Source: Fimenecus sp036652055 (GTDB lineage Bacteria; Bacillota; Clostridia; Oscillospirales; Acutalibacteraceae). From it: a DNA stretch of 49,945 nucleotides. The first letter of the stretch is position 1; each line of letters opens with the position of its first letter. The translations under genes and the position numbers were made by a program. This document shows, piece by piece, positions 34,431 through 43,237 of the stretch. The DNA is taken from the NCBI GenBank assembly GCA_036652055.1, contig JAVVWP010000012.1, forward strand, positions 1 through 49,945, read 5' to 3'. The notes beneath the pieces were generated by a model. That model was not told the DNA's origin, did not search any database, and saw nothing but the letters and a program-made list of their open reading frames with translations.

Positions 34431-35207
34431 TTAATTTTTTTGAAGCCAATTTAAGTTGCGTTCTATTGTTTTTTTCCCTCTGAACGCATATGCTCGATTT
34501 AAAATCTCTGTCGGAACTGTCGGCGAAAAAATCAATTTTTCTTTAAATTCCTCTATATTTGTTTTTGCTACATTTTTATTCATAGGGCAAACATCTTGAC
34601 AGATGTCACAGCCCCAAACGCACTTGTTTTTTACCATCATATTAATGTATTCTTCATCAACTATACCCTTTTTCTGGCTGATATTTGAAAGGCATTTCTC
34701 TATATTTATTCCGTTTTCTTCTATCGCAGAATTTGGGCAGGCTTTTTTGCATTTATCACACGAAATACAGCTTTTTATTTTTGTTTGAGTGTTTTTAAAG
34801 CTATGAGTTGAAACTATTTCACCAATAAAAACATATGAGCCATATGTTTCATTTATTAAAAGCGAATTTTTTCCAATTACTCCAAGCGAACTTATTGCCG
34901 CTGAAAAAACTTCGGGAATTGGCGAATTGTCTACAAAGCCTTCAAAGCTGTCATCAGGATATTTTTCTTTTAATTCTTTTATAAATGTGCTTAGATAATT
35001 ATTAACTATTGTGTGATAATCTTGAGGCACTGCATATTTTGAAATGCACAAATTTTCATAATTATCTTTTCCTAAATAATAAGGAAAAAGAATTGTTATA
35101 ACGCTTTTTGCATTCTTTGGAATTCTTTCTTTAGCTCTACACTCAATCAGCTTATCCTCTATCTCGCTAAAATCGCATATGCCATATAAAAAGTTTTTAA
35201 AAAGCAT
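34431..35207 (-). CDS. Epoxyqueuosine reductase-like 4Fe-4S protein, short form
   Basis: About 258 residues. The C-terminal half has two ferredoxin-like clusters: CISCDKCKKACPNSAI and CVWGCDICQDVCPMN. The N-terminal region SVITILFPYYLG and VDNSPIPEVFSAAISSLGVIGKNSLLI matches the cobalamin-binding fold of QueG, including the SPxPEV-type and GKNSLL segments. The HEAT-repeat tail of classical QueG is absent. So it may be a short QueG acting on epoxyqueuosine in tRNA or a related reductase. The start was set at the ATG following TTGAGGAATGAGT. Confidence 0.77.
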   Translation of the reverse strand: MLFKNFLYGICDFSEIEDKLIECRAKERIPKNAKSVITILFPYYLGKDNYENLCISKYAVPQDYHTIVNNYLSTFIKELKEKYPDDSFEGFVDNSPIPEVFSAAISSLGVIGKNSLLINETYGSYVFIGEIVSTHSFKNTQTKIKSCISCDKCKKACPNSAIEENGINIEKCLSNISQKKGIVDEEYINMMVKNKCVWGCDICQDVCPMNKNVAKTNIEEFKEKLIFSPTVPTEILNRAYAFRGKKTIERNLNWLQKN

Positions 35208-35229
35208 ACTCATTCCTCAAGTCTTAGAA

Positions 35230-36171
35230 TTAAATTGATTGTGCCATAGCTATCATAATTGGCATTGTAATTATTGAAATAAAACTAACAATGGCAACGG
35301 TTTGTGATGCCGCTGCGGTATCTTTATTGTATTTTGTCGCAAACATAACTGTATTGTTAGCACTCGGTGCAGCCGCTGAAATCATCAATGCACACAGCAG
35401 CGTACCTGATATTCCAAACAGCCTAAGCACTAAAAATGTAACCGCAGGAACAATTAAAAGCTTGATTAGTGCGACTAAATATGTCTGCTTTCGCAGAAAC
35501 ATAGTTTTGAGATTGGTTTTTGCAAGATATGTGCCAAACATCAACATCGCCATAGGCGTATTTATGCTTGCTATATATGAAACAGGCTCGGCTAAAATCT
35601 TTGGCAAGGTTATCTTTAAAAGAAAAAGTGGCAAGCCTATTACAACTGAAATAACTCCTGGATTTAAAATTAGCGATTTAAGGTTGAATTTGGTTTTTCC
35701 TTTATCGCTATCTGACGACATCAAAAATACCCCGTGCGTGAAAGCGAAAATATTAAATGGAATTATAACTCCGGCACAAAAGAACACGCCTTGAGGTCCT
35801 AAAACTGCACCTGCAAGCGGAAGTGCCATATACCCTGTATTTCCATATACACAAGCAAATCTATAAACAACACTGCTGATTTTTTCGCCCTTTCTAAACA
35901 AAGGCAAAGAAATTACAATTCCGATTAGATGAATTAGCGTTCCGCCAAAGAATGCCCACATTAGGTTAATTAAATTCTCTTTTGAATATTCAATAGAGGT
36001 AAATGATTCGATTATGATTGCAGGAGTCACTATATAAAAAAGCAAATCATTGGTAAGCCTTGAGGCTTTTTCAGTATACAGTTTTGTTTTGTCACAAATG
36101 AAGCCAACTGCCACAATCATATAAAGAATTAAGACCTGCGTGCCGGCAGTCACCACATTTTGCAAGAACAT
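35230..36171 (-). CDS. AEC family transporter (auxin efflux carrier-like)
   Basis: A 313-residue membrane protein with about ten hydrophobic segments of the AEC/BASS-like fold. The family signatures are the TNDLLFYIVTPAIIIESF region and the C-terminal SAAAPSANNTVMFATKYNKD. In Firmicutes such carriers export malate, lactate-type or amino acids; this one cannot be assigned. A GAGGAG lies eleven bases before the ATG. It lies nine bases after the upstream membrane protein gene, in the same operon. Confidence 0.85.
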   Translation of the reverse strand: MFLQNVVTAGTQVLILYMIVAVGFICDKTKLYTEKASRLTNDLLFYIVTPAIIIESFTSIEYSKENLINLMWAFFGGTLIHLIGIVISLPLFRKGEKISSVVYRFACVYGNTGYMALPLAGAVLGPQGVFFCAGVIIPFNIFAFTHGVFLMSSDSDKGKTKFNLKSLILNPGVISVVIGLPLFLLKITLPKILAEPVSYIASINTPMAMLMFGTYLAKTNLKTMFLRKQTYLVALIKLLIVPAVTFLVLRLFGISGTLLCALMISAAAPSANNTVMFATKYNKDTAAASQTVAIVSFISIITMPIMIAMAQSI

Positions 36172-36179
36172 AAACTAAA

Positions 36180-37139
36180 TTACTCCTCAGTTAAAAACTC
36201 GTCATCTATTTCATTTTCTTTTTTTATAGCATCATCTTCTTCAGGGATTAAATCGTCTTCAGAAGCTGGTCTACCGTGTTTTACAGTTTCTATTATATAA
36301 ATAATAGCAAATATTCCAAAGCCTAAATCAGCGAGTGAGAATTGAAATCCATCAGCAATAAATTTACCTTTGCCTATCAATGTCATAACAAGCCTTGTCA
36401 CACCAATTAATATTGCAACAAATGCGGCAGGAAGCCCGTATGACATAAGCTTTCTCATTTCGCCTTTTTGACCGATTTGTGCAGACACTCTTGCAAAAGC
36501 CATAAAGAAAAGCATCATAAACGTAATCATTAAAAGTTCCATTAAAAGTTCTGAAACCATTACAAAACTTATTTTTGTCATAAATCTTGTAATCATTCTT
36601 CCCATTGACCAAAAAAGAGGCATCATAGCAAGAAGCCTATATTCTCTGAAAGTTGTTTTGCCCTCAAAGTATGAAAGTGCAAAAACAAGAATATAAATAC
36701 ACGCTGCCAAGCCACAAATTGCAAGAATTATACTTGCAAACATTCCATTTTTAAAAACATATTTAAAAACATTAATATTGTTTGGCTTATTTATTAGCTC
36801 TCTAACGAACGAGCTTATCGTCATAACAAGGTCATAAGCAATTCCAACTGCAAAAATAATAGCACCTATCCCAAGAGGCTTGCTTTTTACACAGATAGGC
36901 TTTGACGCAGGAACGCTTTGTGAAAATCTAACTAATAAAAACAGCGTTATTGAAAAAGCTATAATCAGAGTGTAAATTGTATAAATACTCCAATCGATTT
37001 TTGAATAAAAACCTGTGTGAGGCTCAATTATTTTGAAAAGCTGATAAAATCTTATTGGAATTGTAGCGATAAGCCCAGCTATTAAAACGCCAAGAATGAT
37101 TTTAAAATTGACTTTTTTGGTTGTAAATTTTGTTTTCAT
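36180..37139 (-). CDS. Polytopic membrane protein, function unknown
   Basis: A 319-residue protein I do not recognise, with about eight predicted membrane helices: one near residue 12, paired helices around 50-110, a long hydrophobic stretch near 135-165, and several from 195 to 290, then a highly acidic cytoplasmic tail (EDDLIPEEDDAIKKENEIDD). No transporter or enzyme signature is evident. It follows the citrate synthase gene by 21 bases and precedes the AEC transporter, so it may belong to an organic-acid module. Confidence 0.6.
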   Translation of the reverse strand: MKTKFTTKKVNFKIILGVLIAGLIATIPIRFYQLFKIIEPHTGFYSKIDWSIYTIYTLIIAFSITLFLLVRFSQSVPASKPICVKSKPLGIGAIIFAVGIAYDLVMTISSFVRELINKPNNINVFKYVFKNGMFASIILAICGLAACIYILVFALSYFEGKTTFREYRLLAMMPLFWSMGRMITRFMTKISFVMVSELLMELLMITFMMLFFMAFARVSAQIGQKGEMRKLMSYGLPAAFVAILIGVTRLVMTLIGKGKFIADGFQFSLADLGFGIFAIIYIIETVKHGRPASEDDLIPEEDDAIKKENEIDDEFLTEE

Positions 37140-37160
37140 TTACAATTTCCTTCTCTCTGC

Positions 37161-38573
37161 TTATCTTTCTTCGGTTGGAATATATTCTGATTGAACTATA
37201 TGGCTTTCATCTCGTTCTTCCACAGGAACATAGTGGCGTGGAAGTGAAACATTTTTATAAGCAGGTCTCATAATTCTACTTCCTGAAGTAAGCTCCTCAA
37301 TTCTATGTGCCGCCCAGCCAGTCATTCTCGCTGTCATAAATAGCGGTGTAAATAAATCTTGAGGTATTTTAAGCATATCATAGACAAGTCCTGAATATAA
37401 ATCAACATTAGCACAAATCTTTTTCTTTTCGCCTTTGTGTTTGTAAAAAAGCTCTGGAGTAATTCTTTCAATAAGCTCTAAAATCTTAAAATCATCAGTA
37501 AATCCTGTTTTAACAGCATAATCACGAGCAAGGTCTTTTAATATAACTGCTCTCGGATCAGAAATGGTATAAACTGCGTGGCCCATTCCATATACAAGCC
37601 CCGACTTGTCGCCTGCCTCTTTATTTATAATCTTTGTAAGGTAATCGGCAATCTGATTTTCATTAGTTGGATCTTTAACATTCTCTTTTAAATCTTCAAT
37701 CATTCTATGGACTTGAATATTTGCACCACCGTGCTTAGGCCCTTTAAGAGAACCAATGCCTGCTGCGATTGCAGAATAAGTGTCAGTCCCCGAGGAGGTT
37801 ATGCAGCGTGTTGTAAAAGTTGAGTTGTTTCCGCCACCATGCTCTGCGTGCATAATAAGACAAGTGTCTAAAAGCTTTGCCTCTTCGTCAGTAAACTGCC
37901 TGTCTGCACGGATTGAATGAAAAATCGACTCTGCCATATTAAGGCTTTTATCGTTTTGATGGATATACATACTTTTATGCTCATAGGCACGCCTTTTTAC
38001 TTGATAGGCATAAGCCATTATTGTAGGAATTTGAGCTATAAGCTGAATTGACTGCCTAAGCACATTTTCAACTGAAGTATCCTCAGGATTTTCGTCAAAA
38101 GAATAGAGTGCCAAGACGCACCGTGCAACCTTATTCATAATATTCGGCGATGGAGCTTTCATAATCATATCTTCTATAAATTCGTCTGGAAGCTCACGAC
38201 ACTCCGCTAAAACCTTTGAAAATCCGCTAAGTTGTTTTTCTGTTGGCAAATCTCCAAAAAGTAGCAGCCATGCAGTTTCTTCAAAACCAAATCGATTTTG
38301 TTTTTTGCAATTTTCAAGAATATCGCACATATCTATCCCTCGATAGATAAGACGGCCGTCTTTAGGGACTTTCTCCCCATCTGCCATATAATAGCCTTCA
38401 ACAGAACAAATTCGTGTAAGCCCTGCCATAACTCCTGTTCCGTCAGCATTTCTAAGTCCTTTTTTAACATCAAACCTCGTATACGCATCTTGGTTTATAT
38501 GATTATTCTTATAAAGCTCATCACAAAGGGTTGTAAGATCGTCATTAGACATAGGTGAAATATAGTTCGACAT
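37161..38573 (-). CDS. Citrate/2-methylcitrate synthase
   Basis: A 470-residue enzyme condensing acetyl-CoA with oxaloacetate or propionyl-CoA. Catalytic residues: His in LIMHAEHGGGNNSTFTTR (about 240), His in YGMGHAVYTISDPRA (about 330) and the region near the C-terminal RPAYKNVSLPRHYVP. The length and N-terminal LIYRGIDMCDIL match clostridial citrate synthases. It is a likely entry to glutamate synthesis, as many Clostridia have an incomplete citric acid cycle. AGAAGGAGGAAAC precedes the ATG. Confidence 0.9.
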   Translation of the reverse strand: MSNYISPMSNDDLTTLCDELYKNNHINQDAYTRFDVKKGLRNADGTGVMAGLTRICSVEGYYMADGEKVPKDGRLIYRGIDMCDILENCKKQNRFGFEETAWLLLFGDLPTEKQLSGFSKVLAECRELPDEFIEDMIMKAPSPNIMNKVARCVLALYSFDENPEDTSVENVLRQSIQLIAQIPTIMAYAYQVKRRAYEHKSMYIHQNDKSLNMAESIFHSIRADRQFTDEEAKLLDTCLIMHAEHGGGNNSTFTTRCITSSGTDTYSAIAAGIGSLKGPKHGGANIQVHRMIEDLKENVKDPTNENQIADYLTKIINKEAGDKSGLVYGMGHAVYTISDPRAVILKDLARDYAVKTGFTDDFKILELIERITPELFYKHKGEKKKICANVDLYSGLVYDMLKIPQDLFTPLFMTARMTGWAAHRIEELTSGSRIMRPAYKNVSLPRHYVPVEERDESHIVQSEYIPTEER

Positions 38574-38618
38574 AATGTTTCCTCCTTCTTACCGTTCGGT
38601 ATTTGTATTTTTTTAATT

Positions 38619-38647
38619 ATAATAATAGATATAATATTGTATATCAA
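38619..38647 (-). promoter_or_regulatory. Promoter of the citrate synthase gene
   Basis: On the minus strand TTGATA (38642-38647) and TATTAT (38619-38624) are 17 bases apart, 45 bp before the citrate synthase ATG. The same short intergenic region must also hold the spoIID promoter on the other strand. Confidence 0.6.
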
Positions 38648-38706
38648 ATATGGCTTAAAGTCAACTAATATAAGCGGTCACAACATAATTATTTGAGGTA
38701 AAAAAA

Positions 38707-39711
38707 ATGAAAACTTATGGAATTTTATGCTTTGTTTTAGCAATTTCAATGATTGTTACGCCTATCTTTTCTCTAAAAACGGAATTATTTACCTTTGAAA
38801 ATGTCAAAGAAACTTTTTTAAAAACGCCATCAGAAGTCGTTGATGACAAAGAAATCGAAAAAGCGGCTGAAAAAGATGACAGTAGCGTAAAAGTATTATC
38901 GGTAGCGAGTGGAACTATTATAACAATGGAAGAAGCCGATTATTTGATTGGCTGTGTTGCCTCTGAAATGCCTGCAACCTACCACGAAGAAGCGTTAAAA
39001 GCTCAAGCAGTTGCCGCCTACACTAATATGAAAAGAATGAAAAAATCCCCCGATAAATCTCTTGGCGGTGCTGATATTTCTAACAGCCCAGACAAACATC
39101 AAGGGTATTTAAGTAATGATGAGCTAAAATTAAAATGGGGCGACAAATATGATATATATCATTCAAAAATTGAAAAAGCGGTGACAGAGGTTATAGGAAA
39201 AATCATAAAATATGAAAACGAGCCTATTATTGCATCATATTTTGCACTTTGCTCTGGGAAAACAGAAAATTCCGAAACAATATGGAAAGGTGCTGTGCCA
39301 TATTTAAAATCAGTAACAAGCATAGGCGATAAGCTTTCGCCCTCATTTTCTAATACCGTTTCTTTGACAACAGAGCAGTTTAGCGAAATGGCAAAGAAAA
39401 ATGCTGAAATTGTACTCCCCGAAAATCCCGAAGAATGGGTTTCAAAAGATATTTTATATTCAGATGCAGGAACTGTAACAAAAATTACAATTGGTGGAAA
39501 AGAATTAAGCGGAATGGACGCACGAGCATTATTCTCGCTGAAAAGCCCTGCATTCACGCTTGTATATAAAGATGGCAATTTTATTTTCACAACATTAGGC
39601 TATGGGCATTTTGTCGGTATGAGCCAATATGGTGCTGATTATATGGCAAGGCAGGGCAGTACATATAAAGAAATTTTAGAGCATTATTACACAGGCGTAA
39701 CCGTTGCGTGA
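38707..39711 (+). CDS. spoIID: Stage II sporulation protein D
   Basis: A 334-residue engulfment lytic transglycosylase. After an N-terminal membrane segment (about 1-22), the SpoIID/amidase-enhancer domain has VASEMPATYHEEALKAQAVAA with the catalytic Glu, the calcium/substrate loop QGYLSNDELKLKWG, and IASYFALCSGKTENSE. It cleaves glycan strands with SpoIIP/SpoIIM during engulfment. CATAATTA upstream is loosely like a sigma-E -10 box but no convincing -35 fits. No partner gene is near. Confidence 0.88.
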   Translation: MKTYGILCFVLAISMIVTPIFSLKTELFTFENVKETFLKTPSEVVDDKEIEKAAEKDDSSVKVLSVASGTIITMEEADYLIGCVASEMPATYHEEALKAQAVAAYTNMKRMKKSPDKSLGGADISNSPDKHQGYLSNDELKLKWGDKYDIYHSKIEKAVTEVIGKIIKYENEPIIASYFALCSGKTENSETIWKGAVPYLKSVTSIGDKLSPSFSNTVSLTTEQFSEMAKKNAEIVLPENPEEWVSKDILYSDAGTVTKITIGGKELSGMDARALFSLKSPAFTLVYKDGNFIFTTLGYGHFVGMSQYGADYMARQGSTYKEILEHYYTGVTVA

Positions 39712-39756
39712 AATCAGTTTGCAGAGGTGCTTTTATAAAGGGAGTTTTTGTACAGT

Positions 39757-39790
39757 GTAGGGTGTGTGCATTGCGCACACCGCCCACTAC
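39757..39790. repeat. GTAG-headed hairpin repeat, copy 1
   Basis: GTAG (39757-39760) followed by GGTGTGTGC, loop ATT, then GCGCACACC (one G-T pair) and CTAC at 39787-39790. Same design as two copies at the right end of the window, with a different arm sequence. It may also act as a weak terminator for spoIID. Confidence 0.55.
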
Positions 39791-39802
39791 TCTAAATTAA
39801 CG

Positions 39803-39927
39803 GTCATTCTGAACGCAAGTGAAGAATCGCAAGGGCTGTCCGAAGATGTTTAGTGGATGAGATCCTTCGCTATGCTCAGGATGACACGAAGGGGCAAAAT
39901 CCTTCGCTATGCTCAGGATGACACGAA
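39803..39927. repeat. Mosaic of inverted and direct repeats
   Basis: A 29-bp unit (ATCCTTCGCTATGCTCAGG onward) is present twice as exact direct repeats (39862-39890 and 39899-39927). An imperfect inverted copy, GTCATTCTGAACGCAAGTGA onward, lies at 39803-39828. This motif family is one I recall as widely dispersed in bacterial genomes, usually as a non-coding intergenic element. The rest of 39712-40124 holds no gene I can support. Confidence 0.65.
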
Positions 39928-39957
39928 AGGGGCGAGCGTTTTCGGAGAAAAAGCTAT

Positions 39958-39972
39958 GCATTCGCAAATGCC
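39958..39972. repeat. Short palindrome shared with the right end of the window
   Basis: GCATTCGCAAATGCC here is the reverse complement of 15 bases in the palindrome at 49930-49945. Arms GGCATT/AATGCC around TGCG make a hairpin. Confidence 0.5.
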
Positions 39973-40061
39973 AGAGGAAGCGTAAGAAAGTTGCTCTGTG
40001 ATTTGTACTCTATTCATTACTCTGCTCATCACCGATATGCTTATTTGTAATATTTGGTAAA

Positions 40062-40102
40062 GAAAAAAAAGACCGCCCATCTCTTTTTAAGAAACGGGCA
40101 GT
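40062..40102 (-). terminator. Terminator downstream of ppdK
   Basis: ACTGCCC and GGGCGGT (40072-40078 and 40096-40102, one G-T pair) bracket a 17-base loop, and the minus strand continues into an eight-base T run. Confidence 0.7.
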
Positions 40103-40124
40103 TTTTCATTTGCTATTTATTTGA

Positions 40125-42758
40125 TTATTTCCTTGGGTTTTTGATTGCAGCCTGTGCAGCAGCAAGACGAGCAATCGGAACACGGAATGGTGAACAAGAA
40201 ACATAGTTAAGTCCAACATTATGGCAGAACTCAACAGTTGTTGGATCGCCACCATGCTCACCGCAGATACCAAGTTTAATGGTAGGATTTACTTTGCGAC
40301 CAAGCTCAGAAGCCATTTTAACAAGCTTGCCAACACCGTTTTGGTCAATTCTTGCAAATGGGTCATTCTCATAAATCTTATTCTCATAATAAGCATTGAG
40401 GAACTTACCAGCATCATCACGGCTAAAGCCGAAAGTCATTTGAGTAAGGTCATTAGTGCCGAATGAGAAGAAGTCAGCTTCAGTAGCAATTTCGTCAGCA
40501 GTAAGAGCAGCACGAGGAATTTCAATCATTGTGCCTACTTTATATTCAAGCTTAACGCCTGCATTAGCAATTTCCTTGTCAGCAGTTGCAACAACAATGT
40601 CCTTAACGAACTTGAGTTCTTTAACTTCGCCAACTAATGGAATCATAATTTCAGGAACTATATTGAAATCAGAATGCTTTTTGTTCATTGCGATTGCAGC
40701 TCTGATAACAGCACTTGTTTGCATTGCAGCAATTTCAGGATAAGTTACAGCAAGACGGCAACCACGATGGCCCATCATTGGGTTAAACTCGTGAAGTGAT
40801 GCGATAATGTCTTTAATATCTTGTACTGATTTGCCTTGAGTTTTTGCAAGAGCTTCAATATCTTTTTCTTCAGTAGGAACGAACTCGTGAAGTGGTGGAT
40901 CGAGGAAACGGATTGTAACATCCTTGCCTTCCATTGCTTCATAAAGTTTTTCAAAGTCGCCCTGTTGCATTGGTAAAATCTTAGCAAGAGCAGCTTCTCT
41001 TTGTTCAACTGTATCTGAACAAATCATTTCACGAATTGCAGCAATTCTGTCTGTTTCAAAGAACATATGCTCTGTACGGCAAAGACCAATACCTTCAGCA
41101 CCAAATGCAGCAGCTTGTTTTGCATCTTTAGGTGTATCAGCATTTGTTCTAACTTTAAGAGTTCTGTATTTATCAGAAATAGTCATAATTCTATCAAATT
41201 CACCGCTAATTGAAGCAGGAACAGTAGGAATAGCCTCTCCGTAAATGTTGCCTGTTGAACCGTCAAGAGAAATATAGTCGCCCTCAACATAAGTTTTGCC
41301 AGCGAGAGTGAACTTCTTATTTTCTTCGTCCATCTTGATTTCGCCACAGCCTGATACACAGCAAGTACCCATTCCACGAGCAACAACAGCTGCGTGAGAT
41401 GTCATACCGCCACGAACAGTAAGAATACCTTGAGCATAGTGCATACCCTCAATGTCTTCAGGTGAAGTTTCAAGTCTAACGAGAACGATTTTTTCGCCTT
41501 TTTCGCCTTCACGAACTGCATCTTCAGCAGTGAATACGATTTTACCACAAGCAGCTCCTGGAGATGCAGGAAGTGCAGAACCAATAGGAGTAGCAGCTTT
41601 TAAAGCTTTTGTGTCAAATTGTGGGTGAAGAAGTGCGTCAAGTTGTTTAGGATCAATCATAAGTAGAGCGTCTACTTCAGATTTCATTCCCTCATCAAGG
41701 AGAGCACAAGCGATTTTAAGAGCAGCAGCAGCTGTTCTCTTACCGTTACGAGTTTGAAGCATATAAAGTTTTTTGTCTTGAATTGTGAATTCCATATCCT
41801 GCATATCTTTGTAGTGATTTTCAAGAATGTCACAAATTTTAACAAAGTCATTGTATGCGTCAGGTAAAATTTCTTTGAGCTTTGCGATTGGTTGTGGAGT
41901 TCTAACGCCCGCAACAACATCTTCGCCCTGAGCATTCATAAGGAATTCGCCCATAAGCTTTTTCTCACCAGTAGCAGGGTCACGAGTAAATGCAACGCCT
42001 GTTCCTGAAGTATCGCCAAGGTTACCAAATACCATTGCTTGAATGTTAACTGCAGTACCCCATGAATAAGGGATTTCGTTTTGCATTCTATAAAAGTTTG
42101 CACGAGGGTTGTCCCATGAACGGAAAACAGCCTTAATAGCACCCATAAGTTGCTCTTTAGGATCTGTTGGGAAATCTTCGCCAAGCATTTTTTTGTATTC
42201 AGCTTTGAAAGCACCTGCAAGCTCTTTAAGGTCATCAGCAGTGAGGTCTACATCTTGAGTAACGCCTCTGTTTTCTTTCATTTCGTCAATAAGAACTTCG
42301 AAATATTTTTTGCCAACTTCCATAACTACATCAGAATACATTTGAATAAATCTTCTGTAACAGTCATATGCCCAACGAGGATTGCCAGATTTCTTAGCAA
42401 TAATCTCAACAACTTCATCGTTAAGACCAAGGTTAAGAATAGTATCCATCATTCCTGGCATTGAAGCACGAGCACCAGAACGAACAGAAACAAGAAGTGG
42501 ATTTTCATTGTCACCGAATTTCATTCCGGTAATTTCTTCCATCTTTGTGATATTTTCCATAATTTCTGCGAAAATACCATCATTGATTTGTTTGCCATCT
42601 TCATAATACTGTGTGCAAGCTTCGGTAGAAATTGTGAAGCCTTGAGGAACAGGAAGACCAAGTTTTGTCATTTCAGCAAGGTTTGCACCTTTGCCGCCAA
42701 GCAACTCTCTCATGGAGCCGTCGCCTTCTGAGAACAAGTAAACATACTTATGACTCAT
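40125..42758 (-). CDS. ppdK: Pyruvate, phosphate dikinase
   Basis: An 877-residue enzyme interconverting pyruvate, ATP and Pi with phosphoenolpyruvate, AMP and PPi; in anaerobes it often works in glycolysis with PPi. The N-terminal ATP-grasp domain begins FSEGDGSMRELLGGKGANLAEM, the swivelling His is in GGMTSHAAVVARGMG (about 455), and the C-terminal PEP-binding barrel has GICGEHGGDP with the catalytic Cys. I set the start at the ATG at 42758 because GGAGGT sits nine bases upstream; the earlier start is not supported. It has its own promoter and terminator. Codon use looks strongly optimised, consistent with high expression. Confidence 0.95.
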   Translation of the reverse strand: MSHKYVYLFSEGDGSMRELLGGKGANLAEMTKLGLPVPQGFTISTEACTQYYEDGKQINDGIFAEIMENITKMEEITGMKFGDNENPLLVSVRSGARASMPGMMDTILNLGLNDEVVEIIAKKSGNPRWAYDCYRRFIQMYSDVVMEVGKKYFEVLIDEMKENRGVTQDVDLTADDLKELAGAFKAEYKKMLGEDFPTDPKEQLMGAIKAVFRSWDNPRANFYRMQNEIPYSWGTAVNIQAMVFGNLGDTSGTGVAFTRDPATGEKKLMGEFLMNAQGEDVVAGVRTPQPIAKLKEILPDAYNDFVKICDILENHYKDMQDMEFTIQDKKLYMLQTRNGKRTAAAALKIACALLDEGMKSEVDALLMIDPKQLDALLHPQFDTKALKAATPIGSALPASPGAACGKIVFTAEDAVREGEKGEKIVLVRLETSPEDIEGMHYAQGILTVRGGMTSHAAVVARGMGTCCVSGCGEIKMDEENKKFTLAGKTYVEGDYISLDGSTGNIYGEAIPTVPASISGEFDRIMTISDKYRTLKVRTNADTPKDAKQAAAFGAEGIGLCRTEHMFFETDRIAAIREMICSDTVEQREAALAKILPMQQGDFEKLYEAMEGKDVTIRFLDPPLHEFVPTEEKDIEALAKTQGKSVQDIKDIIASLHEFNPMMGHRGCRLAVTYPEIAAMQTSAVIRAAIAMNKKHSDFNIVPEIMIPLVGEVKELKFVKDIVVATADKEIANAGVKLEYKVGTMIEIPRAALTADEIATEADFFSFGTNDLTQMTFGFSRDDAGKFLNAYYENKIYENDPFARIDQNGVGKLVKMASELGRKVNPTIKLGICGEHGGDPTTVEFCHNVGLNYVSCSPFRVPIARLAAAQAAIKNPRK

Positions 42759-42847
42759 TTTTTTAATACCTCCAAAATAATTTACATAATAATTGGTTGT
42801 CCGAAAAAAAGGGTATGATTCACCACGGACGGTATAAACCACTTGTT

Positions 42848-42856
42848 ATTATAACA
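42848..42856 (-). promoter_or_regulatory. Extended -10 promoter of ppdK
   Basis: The minus strand has TGTTATAAT (TG-n-TATAAT), about 90 bp before the ppdK ATG, with no good -35 box. The leader between contains two short GTGGT/ACC inverted pairs followed by a seven-base T run (GTCCG...TTTTTTTCGGAC), which could fold. Confidence 0.5.
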
Positions 42857-42967
42857 GAAACAGCTTTTTATTTCCATAGTTTTTTGTACTTTTTTCAAAC
42901 TTTAGGAAAAATAAATAACTATATGAATGAAAATGTCGTTTTTTGGTTATTTTAATGAAAAAAGCCT

Positions 42968-42995
42968 TTGTATAAGGGCGTACATATGGTATAAT
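42968..42995 (+). promoter_or_regulatory. Promoter of the hairpin-rich leader
   Basis: TTGTAT (42968-42973) and TATAAT (42990-42995) are 16 bases apart. The expected start near 43002 falls on the first helix of the structured element. Confidence 0.6.
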
Positions 42996-42998
42996 AAC

Positions 42999-43213
42999 CT
43001 CACGGCGATGGCGTGGTAGCCATCGGTGCTATTTCATAGCACTTAAAAAGTTACACTTTTCCCGTGAGAACATTGGCTAATTAAATTATCACACTGCGGT
43101 GTGACTGCAACACTACTGTGTTGCAATTGGCTAAAGCCGATTAATTTAAAAGCTAAATATCACTGCGGTGTGGCTGTGGCTCTGCCGCTATCTGTGCCTT
43201 GCATAGATAATTT
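42999..43213 (+). ncRNA. Hairpin-array leader or structured RNA, unassigned
   Basis: A 215-base region of back-to-back hairpins. Block 1 (42999-43068): outer CTCACGG/CCGTGAG encloses CGATGGC/GCCATCG, GTGCTAT/ATAGCAC and AAAAGT/ACTTTT. Block 2 (43073-43156): outer TTGGCT/AGCTAA and TTAAATTA/TAATTTAA enclose TCACAC/GTGTGA, TGCAACAC/GTGTTGCA and ATTGGC/GCCGAT. Block 3 (about 43155-43213): AAAT/ATTT may close a degenerate CAC/GTG, GTGGC/GCCGC and TATCTGTGC/GCATAGATA. Neighbouring helices are separated by 0-3 bases in blocks 1 and 2. It has no coding sequence and ends 24 bases before the radical SAM gene, so it may be its 5' leader, an independent RNA, or a DNA-level repeat element. Confidence 0.5.
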
Positions 43214-43237
43214 GTAGTATAATCAGCAGGTGATTTA

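Noticed and set aside
38690..38705. A sigma-E type promoter for spoIID
   Set aside because: CATAATTA resembles the -10 box but no -35 box stands at the right distance, so I did not list it.
39159..39590. A 143-codon frame antisense to spoIID
   Set aside because: It mirrors the spoIID coding sequence, and no promoter or ribosome site was seen.
39757..39972. CRISPR array
   Set aside because: Only two direct repeat copies with an eight-base gap, no spacers and no cas genes.
43218..43223. A second TATAAT just upstream of the radical SAM gene
   Set aside because: A transcript from it would start inside or after the ribosome binding site, and no -35 is seen.
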